This document shows positions 19,331-32,700 of a DNA stretch of 64,000 bases, piece by piece. The translations under genes were made by a program, and so were the position numbers. How positions within the stretch are numbered: the first letter of the stretch is position 1; the number at the start of each line of letters is the position of its first letter. This DNA is from Histomonas meleagridis (Eukaryota; Parabasalia; Tritrichomonadida; Dientamoebidae). The stretch is from the NCBI GenBank assembly GCA_020186115.1, contig WSYJ01000125.1, positions 1 to 64,000 of the forward strand, read 5' to 3'. The notes below the pieces were generated by a model that was not told where the DNA came from, made no database searches, and worked only from the letters and a program-made list of their open reading frames with translations.

Positions 19331-22300
19331 TTACCCATTTTCCATTTCGACACAATTATTGATTGCTTTTTCGAGTTTATTTCTCATGTCTTCGATTGTT
19401 TCATATTTTGGTAATTGTATCGTTTGTGCGCATGTTGATGAAGTAGGGAATCGTACCAAGTCCCCATTTGTAAACTCAACTTTTATAGTAAATGTCGGGA
19501 AATCATTAAAATTGGGATGCGAAGGCTGTGCGATTGTGAAAATTAAGAAATTTTTCATCTTTTCTTGATCGAATTCTTCCAAAATTTTAATGAAGAAATT
19601 TTTGAGTTTTTCAGTTTCGTTTATAAATTCCAAATGTTCGATAATTCCTTTTGTGTCGAGTATATCCGCACAACATAAATATTTAAGTAATCCTCCACTT
19701 AATAATGTTGGATCAGTAATCGACTGATTATAATAAAATCCATTTCGAATCAATAAAAGCCATTTCTCAATTGATTTAATTCTCAAATTAATTACAATTC
19801 TTTCATATACATCAATGAACTCTTCATCAATTGGTTTATCATTCGGAAATCCATTAATTTTCTTAGTTGAATGATCCCAATCAATATATTCCCAAAAATA
19901 TTTAAAATGATTTATGTTTTCACGCATGTCATCAATTCGAATCTTTAAACTTACGTCGCTTTCATATACATCATTCATTGTGATAGGTTTTCCTGCTAAA
20001 AACTTCCAAACAAAATATGGAAATCGAATATTTTGTGGTAATGATAATCGAATTATTGAACCTAATATTGCGCCAAATGCATAAAACATATTTTCGACAT
20101 CTTTATCAGAATTCGTAGGATATGGAATTACTTCATATATTGTCGAGTTCATCGAAAAATTAGGAGCAAAAATACATAATCCTGTTTTAATATTTAAAAA
20201 TGAATCTGCTGCTAACATTATCGTTTGATATGTTACACCTCCTAAATCTAAAGCACTTTCATTTTTAAAGCCAATTCCCCAAATAGTTAATTTATATCGT
20301 AATTCATATTGCTTAATCCCTTTCGAAAATTGATATATCATACTATCTTTAATATTATTTGAGTTACCAGTTGAGAAGCTTAATGCTTTATTTGCATCGA
20401 AAATTAGTTTATGCATTAAAAACATTCGATATAAAATTTGATTTTTTGGATCTATATCACGTGAAATATTGAAAATAGAAAATCGATTTTTATATTGTAA
20501 CAAATACGAATTCTCTTTGATTATTTTTAACATTTCTTCATCCAAATCATTTCTATTTTTATTATTATTAAGTTGTGTATACAATGAATTAATAAGATAT
20601 ATACAAGCAGCTTTACATTGCACAGTAATAATTCCAAAATTATTTATTAACTTTTTCATTTCAAGTGTTTTGAATTTAAATGCATTAAAATCTTCTGTAG
20701 CAAAATCAAATGTCGAACATTGCATAAGTAATTCATCTGTGTCTTCATTTTTCCAATCAACTGCAAACTTCTGAATACAATTTTGAAATTCATTTGCATC
20801 TTCTTCTTCATTATTATTTAGAATTTGATATGCTTTAATATTAATATTTTCTATTTCATTTGAATCCAAAATTATATATTTAATATTATTTGGATTCAAA
20901 ATATATTCAATAATTTGTTTTTTATTATTTGTTTTAGATGAAACTTGTTCAGCATTTTCGATATTATTTTCATCATCAGTTATTATTGTTTTAATTTCAT
21001 GTGAACAACTAAATGTTATTATAAATAAAACTGTTTCTTTAGTTGGATTTGTAATTTTAATTTTATTATTATTAACTTCAAAAGGACATTCTTCTTTTTT
21101 ACATAAGATATATCTTGTACATTTTGTTATTGCTTCATAAATAGCATAAAAATCCCAAAATGTGAAATTATTTGAACTATTATAATGTTTCATCAAATGA
21201 ATAATATTAAGCAAAACATTTGGTTTCATATTCTCTTTAACTAATTCGATATCTAAAACATCATTTTTATAGAAACATAATTGTGAAAATGTATTCATAT
21301 TCATCATTTGTTTTTCAGTATTCAAGAATATATTTAATTGCATATTATTTTGATTATTATTTGAGAGCCAAGTTAAATGACTAATATAAGTTTGATTATG
21401 ATCATAATCATTTGGTAAAAAATCTAATTTCCTTTGCATATATGAAAGGAATTCAGGTAAAAATTTCTTTATCATTGGGGAATCTATAATCCAACAATCA
21501 ATTAATGCACGTTTTGCATAAAGCCTTTGCTTTGAAGTAGTAGAATATTCAATATAAATCCATAATAAAAGTAAAAATATAAGTGGCGTATCAACAATCC
21601 ATTTCCCACTATTATCAATTTTAATTTTTCCTTTTGAACCATCAGAAAATGTTATTACATAATCATTTTCCATTGGTTGGAAATTATTTACTTCATTATT
21701 TGATATAAATACTAATTCGCTTTTATAAAGAAGGTTATGATATTTATAATCACCAGCCATTTCTACAAGTTCTTTTCCGAGCAAATCCATAAATTCTTCA
21801 TTTTTAATAAGTTTATTTGCAGCAAGAAATATAAATTGAAAGTTCTTGTTTTGAAGTAAACCACTAGAACAATAATTGAAAAATCCCAAATCAAGTTCAT
21901 ATGGGAATTTATCGTTTCCAATTTTTGTTTTTTCTGATCCTATAAGTGATACGACGGCAGATCTTATAAATGATAATTGTATTGTTTTGTCAATTATATC
22001 ATTACCATATAAAATAGCTAATGCAATTAAAACACTTTTTAATTGATCGCGCATTTCAATCAAATTATTTCTTTGCATGTAAAAATATGTACTTCTTGAT
22101 AAAGTTATTTCTTTCATAAAATCAATTTGCATCAAATCTGCATCTTTACAATATAATGAATTTTTGGCTTTTCTATCATTTATTGATATATTCTCATTAA
22201 TGTTTAATACCCCACCTATAAATTGAACATTACTCGAATATTTTATTGTTTCATTTTGAATAATTTCATAAATATCATCATCATCATATTTATGTTTAAT

Positions 22301-25300
22301 TACCTGAATATCAATATTATCAAAAGAATCAATTATAAATTCCAAAAAAGCATTAGTGATATCAGTATAATATTGGAATCCATTAATATTAATAATATTA
22401 TTTTGTTTTATATATTCAATAATAATAAAGCCTTCAAAAGAAATTTTTTGATCTGTTCCACATATTCTTCCTGATGGTAACTCTATATAAACATCATTTT
22501 TATTTCTAAGGTGAATATAACCTTTGCCTTTCCATTCAATATTTAAGCTATTAACAGATAGAAGCACAAAATTGATTAGAAATAAATGACACCAATCATT
22601 TTGTTTAATTTTACATATAAAATCATTATCACTTGGCAATGATTTCCAATGAATAAATTTTTCCTTAACATTATTTTTCCTGAAACAATACATATAATAA
22701 TCAGTAAATGGTTTTGCTGTCAGAGCAATTTGTTTAAATTTTTCTGTATTTATACAAATCTTTTTTTCTGATATATAACGAATTAATGCTTGGATATATA
22801 ATTTATTTAAAAATGTTCTATTAGGTTTCATACATTTATCCCAGAATGATAAAATCGCGTCAAGATCAATTGATTTTTCTAATTGAAGTTCTTCCCATTG
22901 AATTGTTTCATAAATCTTTTTATCTGCCAAAGGAATAAGTTTACTATGTGGATTTATTGGAACTTTCACACATTTTAAATAAAATTCTTCATTATACTTA
23001 CAATTTAACCAATTTCCTTCTTCATTTCGGAATACAAATGGATCATCAAGTTCTGTTCCATCAGCAGCAATAATAGCAAAGAGAAGTATTATTTCTTTCT
23101 TTGAAGCTTCATTTGTAATTGAATATAAAAATGCTCTTGCCATTTCTGATACTTCAGAATCTTGATTTAATAAATTTCGAAATGAGTAAATAAAAAGTGC
23201 ATTTGTATAATATCTAAAGTAATTCTCTATCATAGAATCATCAATTTTCATTAAATTCCTTAAATAATATGAACGTTCATCGGGATTTAAATTTTTATTC
23301 TTTAAAATATCAAAAACAAGTTTTACTAAAGACATATTTTTTTTCCAATTTTTTATTCCAAAGATTTTATTAAGAATATATTTGGCGTCACATTTAGCAA
23401 ATACTTTATCATCGTAATTAAAAGCCAAAATTTTAAAAAATTTACATTTACCAGGTTGATAAAGATCTTCGAGTATTGTACCTGTTTCAATTGCTAACCC
23501 AATAATTGTAAATCTTATTGCAGAATTTTCTTTTATATGAAGTTTCTTAATTAAAAATTTTAATTTTTCAATTGCAAAATCATGTAAACTTTTACAAGTT
23601 CCAAGAATTGTAAACAAAGCTTCTAAACTTGGATAAAATTGATAATTTTTAATCAAATCCTTTAAGAAATTAGAAAACATTTGAAGTATTGAAAGTTCTT
23701 CATTATTAAATTCTTTTAAAGATAACAAATAATCAAGTCTTTGATATGATTCATTTTTTACTAGTCCTTCTATTAAAAACCTTGAATATTCACTATAAGT
23801 ATTTTGATAAATCTTTTTGAATCCATCCATAATGCCATCAATTCTTTTTGGCAACAATTTTATGACTTTAAAAAATAAAATAGGGTCATTTTTACGAATG
23901 AAAACTTCAAGATTTTTCAAATATTCATCTTGTTTATTTATATTTGCTGAAAAATCAGGAAAAGATGGATTAAGTTCAATTAATGTAAACATATTCATTA
24001 GAAGTTGATTTAAATTTTTAATATCTCCTTTTTGCTTAATTCGAATAATATAATTACATTCTGTTATTACCCATGAAACAATAGAACTCATTTCTTTAGT
24101 TATATTATTTTTAGAACTTTCTTGGAGAAAAACATTAAAAAGATTTGTTTGGTTTAATACTACAATTAAAAGTATAATACCAATCCATTTCATTTGTTTA
24201 ATATTAAATTTTTGAATTTTCTTTTGAAGAAAATTAATTAATTTATCTAAATCATTTTCAATAAATTGTTTAATTTTTTGATTTTTTATTAAATTAATAT
24301 AATTAATATTTTCATCATATTCTGGTATATTAATTTCAATATTAGATTTTTCGTAATTAGTTTTAATTAACCAAGAATAATCTATTTCGCATTGATAAAC
24401 ACCACCACCACTAATTAAACATGATATAGCAGAGATATAAATCATTAAAAAATAGATGATAAGATAAACATTCTTGGAAAAATCTAAAATTTCACATATT
24501 TCTAATATAACTTGAGCTTTATAATTTGCTATAACATTTGCAATTCTAAATGAAGAAAGTAACGGAGGAGCAAGAGCAATAAAATTAATAAATAAATTAT
24601 ATATAATCTTATTAGAATCAACAATATTTTTATCTAAAATAACGAAATCAAATAACCATTTAGAAAATTCTTCATATAACATATTACTGTATGCACATAT
24701 ATCATCAATTATAAATGAATTGTTTATGTTCATTGGATCTTCTTCAACAACTTCTACAGCAGAGTCAATAAAGTTTTCTTGGCAAATAAGAATATAATCA
24801 AATAACCAACAATCATCATATACTGATTTATTTTGCCAATATGCACCAAATAAATTTTCGAGAAATTCATCATCTATAATTATCTTAGATGCAAGTGATG
24901 AATACCAAAATTGTCGAAGTGCCCAATCTAAAAAAGAAGAATATTTATTTGCTTCTTCATTATTTGCAATGATTTCTGAAAATAAAAATAGAAATTCACT
25001 TGTTTGTGTTTCGTAAAACAAGTCAACATTATTCATAATTACTCCAAAAATTATGTTTTTCATTTCTTTATTTGATATATTAAGACGATTAATTAAAAAT
25101 GGTTTAATAATTTGTGCCGCAATTTCATTATGATATTTCGTTAAATTCAAATCTAAAAGAAGAAGAAGTCCTTTCAAAAGTTTATTTTTTGGTTTAATAT
25201 CAATGATAAATTTGGTAAATTTAATTAATTCATCATCACTTTTTACAATTAATGATTCAGGAATAGAACGTGAAAAAGATAAATTTAACATATTATAAAA

Positions 25301-26611
25301 AAGAATTTGATCAAAAGATTCATTTATATCTTTGTTATTGATCCTTTGGAAATAATAGTCATTTAATAAAACATTTGTAGCACCTTTGCAAGAATAAGAA
25401 GAAATTATATGTTTCCCATTAACATTTGTTGAAACAAATATAACTTCATGATATGAATTAATTGTTGCTGATTCAATTTCGCCATTTATTTCTTTAAATG
25501 AACATTTCGTAGTTGAATTTGTTCCATCTAATAAAGATGTAATAACAGAACTTCCATTTTTATTCATAACAGATATTATCATTCCATTTGTTAAATAAAT
25601 TAAATTTTTATTTTCTTTTTCAAAAGCATTTTTAAATGGAAATTTGATATTTTTTTGAAATTTTTCACTGGAATATGTAATTGAATTGTCTTCATTAAAC
25701 AATAAATATGTTGACCCATCTGAACATGCAGCTATAATATTTTTAAATTCGTCTTCTTTTGCTTCGGTTGGTTGTAAATTTTTATCTAGTACATAAAAAT
25801 CACATAATTTAAATTGATATACTTTAGTTTTAGTTTTAATATATAAATGTAAAAGAGAACAAAACATAATTGTTTTATCATCAATATCTAAATTATTTAA
25901 TTTGATTTTTTCTGGTTTATAAATGATTCCATTATAAATTTTATGAACTAATAAATTTTTTTTATTATTTAAAACAAATAAATGTGTATTACTACTGCAC
26001 ACACAATGTGTGTAAATAGGATATTTTGTTTTAATTGAAGAAATTGGTCGTGTAAAATCATATGAAATAGGAATGCTATTACATGATTTCCGAAATGGTT
26101 CTAAATGTTCAGAAATAAGAAGATTTTTGACTTTATGATATCTATCATGAATTTCAATAGCTGAATTTTCGCATATTTTATCAATCACAGATTTCAATTG
26201 AGCAAGGGTGCTGCGTCCTTTTGTTTTTTTTCTTAAAAAATTTATGATTTTATCTATTGAAAATTCGATTTTAGAACTATCAAATTGGAGAGTTGGCATA
26301 ATCAAAAAATGAAGAGGCTTGACATAGCGCCGATGTTTGCTTCGAGAAATTGCAATATTTTGGCAAAAACTGATGTTTTTGCAAGTAGCAATAATTTTCC
26401 CATTTTTACCACCTTGATTCAGTGTTTCATTGTAACTTGCTAAGCGAATAGCAGCACGTAGCATGTCATGAGGTGATTCACAGAATTGTGGTGCTAAAGT
26501 TGCAATCAAAAGTTGCGAAAATTCTATTTCCTTCTTTACATAGACTCCTTTTAGGTAATATGCTTGTTCTCTGTACTTCGAGTGATGGAATAAAAATTCT
26601 TTGTTTTCCAT
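19331..26611 (-). CDS. Very large HECT-type E3 ubiquitin ligase
   Basis: This protein has 2426 residues. The last 350 or so form a HECT domain. It begins near LRYKLTIWGIGFKNESALDL and GGVTYQTIM, contains FYAFGAILGSIIRLSLPQNI, and ends with RFPTSSTCAQTIQLPKY. Its Cys (residue 2394) is the thioester-forming cysteine (consensus LPTSSTCFNTLxLPxY), 32 residues from the C-terminus. HECT ligases accept ubiquitin on this Cys and pass it to substrates. The 2000-residue N-terminal part is Asn/Ile/Lys-rich alpha-helical sequence without a domain I can name; an early part (residues 200-420) has beta-rich repeats that might be a propeller. The ATG is at 26609-26611. The gene diverges from the AAA gene across 164 bp. 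It is fully open, in contrast to its broken neighbour. Confidence 0.85.
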   Translation of the reverse strand: MENKEFLFHHSKYREQAYYLKGVYVKKEIEFSQLLIATLAPQFCESPHDMLRAAIRLASYNETLNQGGKNGKIIATCKNISFCQNIAISRSKHRRYVKPLHFLIMPTLQFDSSKIEFSIDKIINFLRKKTKGRSTLAQLKSVIDKICENSAIEIHDRYHKVKNLLISEHLEPFRKSCNSIPISYDFTRPISSIKTKYPIYTHCVCSSNTHLFVLNNKKNLLVHKIYNGIIYKPEKIKLNNLDIDDKTIMFCSLLHLYIKTKTKVYQFKLCDFYVLDKNLQPTEAKEDEFKNIIAACSDGSTYLLFNEDNSITYSSEKFQKNIKFPFKNAFEKENKNLIYLTNGMIISVMNKNGSSVITSLLDGTNSTTKCSFKEINGEIESATINSYHEVIFVSTNVNGKHIISSYSCKGATNVLLNDYYFQRINNKDINESFDQILFYNMLNLSFSRSIPESLIVKSDDELIKFTKFIIDIKPKNKLLKGLLLLLDLNLTKYHNEIAAQIIKPFLINRLNISNKEMKNIIFGVIMNNVDLFYETQTSEFLFLFSEIIANNEEANKYSSFLDWALRQFWYSSLASKIIIDDEFLENLFGAYWQNKSVYDDCWLFDYILICQENFIDSAVEVVEEDPMNINNSFIIDDICAYSNMLYEEFSKWLFDFVILDKNIVDSNKIIYNLFINFIALAPPLLSSFRIANVIANYKAQVILEICEILDFSKNVYLIIYFLMIYISAISCLISGGGVYQCEIDYSWLIKTNYEKSNIEINIPEYDENINYINLIKNQKIKQFIENDLDKLINFLQKKIQKFNIKQMKWIGIILLIVVLNQTNLFNVFLQESSKNNITKEMSSIVSWVITECNYIIRIKQKGDIKNLNQLLMNMFTLIELNPSFPDFSANINKQDEYLKNLEVFIRKNDPILFFKVIKLLPKRIDGIMDGFKKIYQNTYSEYSRFLIEGLVKNESYQRLDYLLSLKEFNNEELSILQMFSNFLKDLIKNYQFYPSLEALFTILGTCKSLHDFAIEKLKFLIKKLHIKENSAIRFTIIGLAIETGTILEDLYQPGKCKFFKILAFNYDDKVFAKCDAKYILNKIFGIKNWKKNMSLVKLVFDILKNKNLNPDERSYYLRNLMKIDDSMIENYFRYYTNALFIYSFRNLLNQDSEVSEMARAFLYSITNEASKKEIILLFAIIAADGTELDDPFVFRNEEGNWLNCKYNEEFYLKCVKVPINPHSKLIPLADKKIYETIQWEELQLEKSIDLDAILSFWDKCMKPNRTFLNKLYIQALIRYISEKKICINTEKFKQIALTAKPFTDYYMYCFRKNNVKEKFIHWKSLPSDNDFICKIKQNDWCHLFLINFVLLSVNSLNIEWKGKGYIHLRNKNDVYIELPSGRICGTDQKISFEGFIIIEYIKQNNIININGFQYYTDITNAFLEFIIDSFDNIDIQVIKHKYDDDDIYEIIQNETIKYSSNVQFIGGVLNINENISINDRKAKNSLYCKDADLMQIDFMKEITLSRSTYFYMQRNNLIEMRDQLKSVLIALAILYGNDIIDKTIQLSFIRSAVVSLIGSEKTKIGNDKFPYELDLGFFNYCSSGLLQNKNFQFIFLAANKLIKNEEFMDLLGKELVEMAGDYKYHNLLYKSELVFISNNEVNNFQPMENDYVITFSDGSKGKIKIDNSGKWIVDTPLIFLLLLWIYIEYSTTSKQRLYAKRALIDCWIIDSPMIKKFLPEFLSYMQRKLDFLPNDYDHNQTYISHLTWLSNNNQNNMQLNIFLNTEKQMMNMNTFSQLCFYKNDVLDIELVKENMKPNVLLNIIHLMKHYNSSNNFTFWDFYAIYEAITKCTRYILCKKEECPFEVNNNKIKITNPTKETVLFIITFSCSHEIKTIITDDENNIENAEQVSSKTNNKKQIIEYILNPNNIKYIILDSNEIENINIKAYQILNNNEEEDANEFQNCIQKFAVDWKNEDTDELLMQCSTFDFATEDFNAFKFKTLEMKKLINNFGIITVQCKAACIYLINSLYTQLNNNKNRNDLDEEMLKIIKENSYLLQYKNRFSIFNISRDIDPKNQILYRMFLMHKLIFDANKALSFSTGNSNNIKDSMIYQFSKGIKQYELRYKLTIWGIGFKNESALDLGGVTYQTIMLAADSFLNIKTGLCIFAPNFSMNSTIYEVIPYPTNSDKDVENMFYAFGAILGSIIRLSLPQNIRFPYFVWKFLAGKPITMNDVYESDVSLKIRIDDMRENINHFKYFWEYIDWDHSTKKINGFPNDKPIDEEFIDVYERIVINLRIKSIEKWLLLIRNGFYYNQSITDPTLLSGGLLKYLCCADILDTKGIIEHLEFINETEKLKNFFIKILEEFDQEKMKNFLIFTIAQPSHPNFNDFPTFTIKVEFTNGDLVRFPTSSTCAQTIQLPKYETIEDMRNKLEKAINNCVEMENG

Positions 26612-26775
26612 TTTTTTTTCATAATAAAACCAGATATAAATTCAAATTTTGTGACAATTGTCAAAAAAACTTTTTTGTGAATTCGTTAAAATGAAGTCGA
26701 TCAATTTCTATTCAATATATACTATGTGAAGTGATGAAGATTGACAAACTTGTTGTTCATTCATAAGATTGAAAT
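26612..26775. promoter_or_regulatory. Bidirectional promoter gap between HECT ligase and AAA gene
   Basis: This 164-bp gap separates two divergent starts. On the plus strand TCATTC (about 26757-26765) precedes the AAA-gene ATG by less than 20 nt, resembling the trichomonad TCAYTW initiator. On the minus strand TTTTAACGAATT is a weak M3-like match. Confidence 0.35.
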
Positions 26776-29700
26776 ATGTTGCCAGTAGAATTAGCAGAAA
26801 AAAAAGAACATAAAGAAAAAAGTAGTGCAGAAGAAATATATGTTTATGAGAAAAAAGTTTATCAGGAAAATTTAACGCCAAAAAGTGATGATAAAGAAAA
26901 CAAAAACCCTGTTTTTGCTCAAATTATTACAAAAATTAAAGATAATGCAAACATACCAACTAAACTTGATTTAAATGAAGAAAAACTTTTGAACCAAAAT
27001 TTCGTTTTAACTGAAAGTGCTAAAGAAAGATTATCAAAACTTTATGATTATCTATTAGTTGGAGTTCCTGTTTTAATTGAAGGTCCAACAGGAACATCTA
27101 AAACACTTAGTGCTGAGATTATTTGTAACATAACAAAAAAATCTTTAATACATTTTCATTTAAATTCAGAAACAAAAATTAGTGATTTAATAGAAAAATT
27201 TGAAAATGATCCTAATTCATGGGAAGGTAATGTGATAAAACCAGGTCCATTTCTACAGGCATTTTCTGAAGGAAAATGTTTACTATTGGAAGATATTAAT
27301 TTAGCATCACCTTCAATATTACGATATATTAAAGAAGCAATTGAAAGTGGTGTAATTAAGGTTAAAGCGCTTGGAATGCCATTAAAAGAAGTATATATGC
27401 ATCCAGATTTCAGACTTATCACAACAAGTAATTCCAGTAAAGGATTTCAAAATCAAACTCAAGATATAAATATTAAATTTTGCTCTCTTTTTCAAAAAAT
27501 TAATTTTATGCCATATACTAAAGAAGAACTTTTAAAAATTAGTCAAGGATTAGCAATGAAATTTAAATGTAATAGCAACACATTAAATATCATTGAACAA
27601 CTTGTTAAATTTCATACAGAATGGTCAGGGAAACCAGAAGTTAAAAAAGATAATTATTCTTTTACAATTAGAGAAATGATTGCATCAATTCATGCACTTG
27701 TTAATGGGGCAAATCCAAATGAAACAATTTCAACAATTTATGGAGCAAGATATCAAAAAAACTTTCGAAAAACATTAAAAAAATATACTTAATAAATATG
27801 TTTTACTAAGTCAAAAGAAAGATGATTTTAAATATCCAAAAGATTTTCCAGAATGTTTTCATAATAAATCACTTACAAGATCATTAAAATCAATTTTATT
27901 TTCCCTTAATAATGGCCGTCATATAATTATTGCTGGTGCAAAAGGTTGTGGTAAAACACAGTTAGCAAAATGGGCTTCAAAATGGTATAATAAAAGAAAT
28001 AAAAAAGCAAATGAAACAGAAGTCAAAGAATTATTTTGTATATGTACCCAGGAAACAAGATGTTCTGATTTATTTGGAAAACAAAAACTAATTAAGAATG
28101 CTGATGATGGACAGAAATCATTAAAATGGGTGCCAGGTTTTCATACAGAATCCATTCAAAATGGAAAATGTTCTGTACTTGACTTTGTCGATGAAGCTCC
28201 TGCAATTGTTATAGAAAGTTTATATAGTCTTCTTGATCAAAAATATTTTGAATCAAAAAAGATGTTTAATATTCCTGGAAGTCTTCAGCAAGCTCAAATT
28301 TTAATTGACCCAAACTTTAGGCTTATATGTACATGTGATATCGAAAAAATCAATTTAATTTCACCTTCATTTTTAAATAGATTTAATGTAATTGTACTTG
28401 AAAATCAATTAGATTCAATAGAAGAAAAATCTAAAAAAGAACTTATTCAATTTTTAATGAACCGATTTAATAAAGCTAATCACGAAAATGATACAAGCTT
28501 TATCGAAGAAAATGAAAAAGAATTTGAATGTTCATCGATTCAAAATAGTAAGCAAACCCAATTTGAAATAACATCAGAATTAATAGATCTTGTATATGAT
28601 AATATATTTAACTCAAAAATTACAATGTATAATCTTTCATTTTTATGTAAAGCTATTGTAAAATATTCTAATTTATTAATTAAGAATAATATTTTACCAA
28701 AATATATTGTTGAATTTTCCGTTAATATGTTGAATTCAAATGAGTATTTTAAACCAAACTTAAAAATTCAAAACTATTTACTATCATTATTAAAACAAAC
28801 ATCTTCAACAGATGATAATTATTTCTTTTTTCAAGATTCACCATCACTTCGTGAATTTATTACAAAAATATTTGCTGCATCATTAATTGGCTACCTGTAT
28901 GTATTTCAGGACCAGCAGGTGTAGGAAAAACATCTACTATTAGAGCATTTGCTTCAATCCGCCCAATTAAAACTAGGAATAATACACATTTCCAAATACA
29001 TTCATTTCATGCAGCAACACAACCAAGTCATTTTTATGGGGCAACCACAATTAAAAATGGAAAAGTTATTTTTTGTAATGAGGTCCCATTAACAAATTCT
29101 ATGAATAATGGTTTAACATTTATTGCCGATAATATGAATTTATCAACAGCAAAATGTATGAAAGCTTTAGCACCAGCATTAGAACCCAATTTAGGTGAAC
29201 AAATATTTATTCCAGGCGTTGATGAATTAGTTTTTGTTAATTCTCAATTCTTTTTCATTGCATATCAAAATGAGCTTAGTTCAATAGGAACTAACGCAAT
29301 ACCAGATTCGATTTCATCAAGATTTAGATATTTTAATTATCCGAAACAAACTGAAAGTGATATTTTAAATATTTGTTGGTACATGGCAAAAAAATGTTAT
29401 AGAAATGGAGAACAAATGCGAATTATGAATGAAGCAGATTCAAGACTAATTGGTAAATATATGATTGAATTAAATAATTTAAGAAATACAATAATACCAC
29501 AATGGTCATTTCGTGACATTGCTAAATTATTTAAACGTATTCATCATCAAGACACTTATATATGTAATTTTTATAATTTAACATTTTATCATAATGTACT
29601 ATTTTATACATTATCAGCTGTTAATAGCGATAATAATTATGTTTTAGATGATGTAATCGATTTAATTGTAAAAATATTTTTGTTAAATGATGATAAAAGA

Positions 29701-32700
29701 AATGAATTAAGAAAATGTTATTTAGCAAAACCAGTAATTTTGAAAAAAAATTGTTCAGGCATATTTGTTATGAAAGACTCTATTGGAATTTCACTCGAGT
29801 TGTACCCATTGAAATTAGCAAGTTTAATTAATTTAAATTCTTTATCAAATAGTGCATTTCAGTTATTATTAGCAGATCCATCAGAGCCAATTTTATTAAT
29901 GGGTAATTCAGGATTTAAGACATTTTTGGCAAAACAATTTTTACACGATGCAAAAATAATCAATTTAAATCAAGAATTAACAGTATCACATTTGTTAGGT
30001 TTTTCATATTTATTTACAAATACTGAAGCCAGATTATTTTATCTAGAAAATATTTGTAAAATCTGTAACTTATATGATGAATATATTGAATTACGAAAAA
30101 AATTATTAAATAAAACTTTAATGAAAGAAGAAATTAAAGAACTTATAAATGGTAAAATACAAATAATTCCAATTTCATTTCATTATGCAATTAAACATTT
30201 AACAGAGAAACTTTTTAAAAAAGAAAAAAGGAATAATGTTATAATATCAAATAGTATTTTTGAATTCAAGCCAGGATTATTGTTATCTACTATATTTGAA
30301 AGAAAATCATTAATATTAAAGAATGTATCAAATTTTTCAACAAATGTACTTGTAAGATTTAATGAATTATTTTCAAAACATATTTTAACATTAGAAGAAG
30401 ATATTCATAATACATTTACATCTCGTTACAATAAAGAATTCATAAACTTTAATCAAAATTTCAGAGTCATGGCAACATCTCCACTTTATTCACCATTTAG
30501 ATTATCAAATGGAGTTTTATCAAATTTCACTATTGTATTTATTCCAAAATATAAATTAGAAGAGCAAGTAAATGTTATTCAAAGTTATATGCAAATTAAT
30601 CAAATAAATTATAAAAACGCAGAAATTGAATTATTACAAACGTTTTCACAAGAGTTTAATGAACAGTTCGGGAAACATTTTGAATTTCAACAAATGCTTA
30701 AGTCCATTGAAATGCATAGTATATTATCTCCTGAAACTTTAATATATAATTCACAAACAAAATTTAAACTTGGATTAATAATATATAGATTGTGTTCAGG
30801 TTTGTTAGAAAATCAAAAAGAAAGAAAAAAACTGATAGAATTGTTCAAAAAATTAAATATTAATTTGCCAACTACATTACAAAACTTTAATGAAGAACCA
30901 CTTGAAAAATGTGAACAAAACAATTGTCAAGGATATAAATCGAAAATCACAGGATTCTTTATAGAGAATACACATGAATATCATGAAGATTCAAAAATCG
31001 CATTTACAGGAAAATTTACAGAAATGGTTGATATTCTCCATTTAGGGTTAATTACACATACACCAATAATATTTGAAGGTAAACCTGGGCAAGGCAAACA
31101 AACTGCAATTAATTATATTGCAAATCTTTTAGGATATGAAGTAATAAATATAAATATTTCACGATCAACGAATGTTGATGATCTTTTTGGTAAATTATCA
31201 TTAAAAAGAGATAAAAATAATGAACTTCATGTTGAAGTAAATGAATCAAAACTTGTTAAAGCAATCAAATCGAAACAAAATAATATTATCATTGTATTTC
31301 ATAATATAAATAATGCTTCTGTTGTTGTGTTGGAAGTAATTACGAGTATTTTTGACACTAAACAAAAACAAGTTTTATTACCAAATGGATCAGTATTAGA
31401 AAAAGGTAATTTAAATCTAGTTGCAATATTTGATCCACAAAATTGTTTTTCTGGTAGAGATCGTTTGCCTTCTTCATTAATGTATTCATCAATTTATTAT
31501 ATTGTTTTAAATCCAAAGAAAGATGATATTTTCAATATAATAAATAAGCAATTTGAAGGATTACCATATGATAATGAAGCACATTTATTTTATCGCCAAT
31601 TTATGATAACAAATAACATTTGTAAAGAATTAAATGCAACTCAAAATATTATATTAAATGATATATCAAAATATATTTTATTTAGAAATATAACTTATGA
31701 TTCATTTGATAAATCTATAGTATTACAAATATTATTTGTATATCGATTTATTTAAGAAGAATTTATTTAACGCGTTTTATCAAAACTTGGAATGATTGAT
31801 ATAAAATTTGATCCTGTTTTCATATATAATTTACCCAAAAAAGAATTAAAGATTTGTTTATCTCAAGATAGTAAAAATGGAATTGTTTTACCAATCATAC
31901 CAGAAAATATAAATCAAAAAGAAATTCAATCAATTATAGGGCGTTTAACTCTTCCACAAAAACATTGTTTATTATTTTTAGCATGTTCTTATATTGCAAA
32001 TCGTGCATGTGTTATACAAGGAAATACAGCATCAGGAAAATCACATACAATTCGTTTATTTGCTAAAATGTTAGGAAGAAAACTTAATATTTGCCAAATA
32101 AACGAAGAGACTGGAATATCAATTTTGACAGGATATTCATTAGTTGACAATAAGTTATCTGACAAAACCTTAAACATATTAAAGAGCTCATTTTCAAAAC
32201 TTTGTGTATTTAAAGAACTTTATAAATATGCTAATAACGTTATAAGTAAAAATCCAAAAAATTGGAAACCTAATGATATTAATAACATACTTAAAGAAAT
32301 AAAACGATTTAGGTCGAGTTCAAAAAATCTTGATGTTATCAAAAAAAGACGTCTTAAAGAAGTAGAAAATGCTATAAGAGAAGCAATTCTACCAATTAAT
32401 AGAATGTACCATATGCCTTCAACTATTACAAGCTCAATTAATAATGGTGAAATGCTTTTAATTGAAGGAATAGAATTAGCATCTCCTGAAATTGTAGAAA
32501 AAGTTTCTTCACTTTTTGGTAATGAACCAAAATTTAATTTAGATGAATTTGGACAAGAAGAGTTAGTTCATAAAGATTTTCGTTTAATTATTACATATAA
32601 TCCGGTTTCAACAAATAGATCATATGTTGATCAATCATTCTTAAATAAATGTATTTCATTTACATTACCTCCAATTAATTCAAGTGAAGAATACTCAAAC

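Noticed and set aside
28898-28910. GTATGTATTTCAG, an apparent 13-nt intron in the AAA gene
   Set aside because: The bases encode VCIS in the natural PVCISGPAGVGKT approach to a Walker A site, and removal does not restore the frame (length leaves the wrong remainder).
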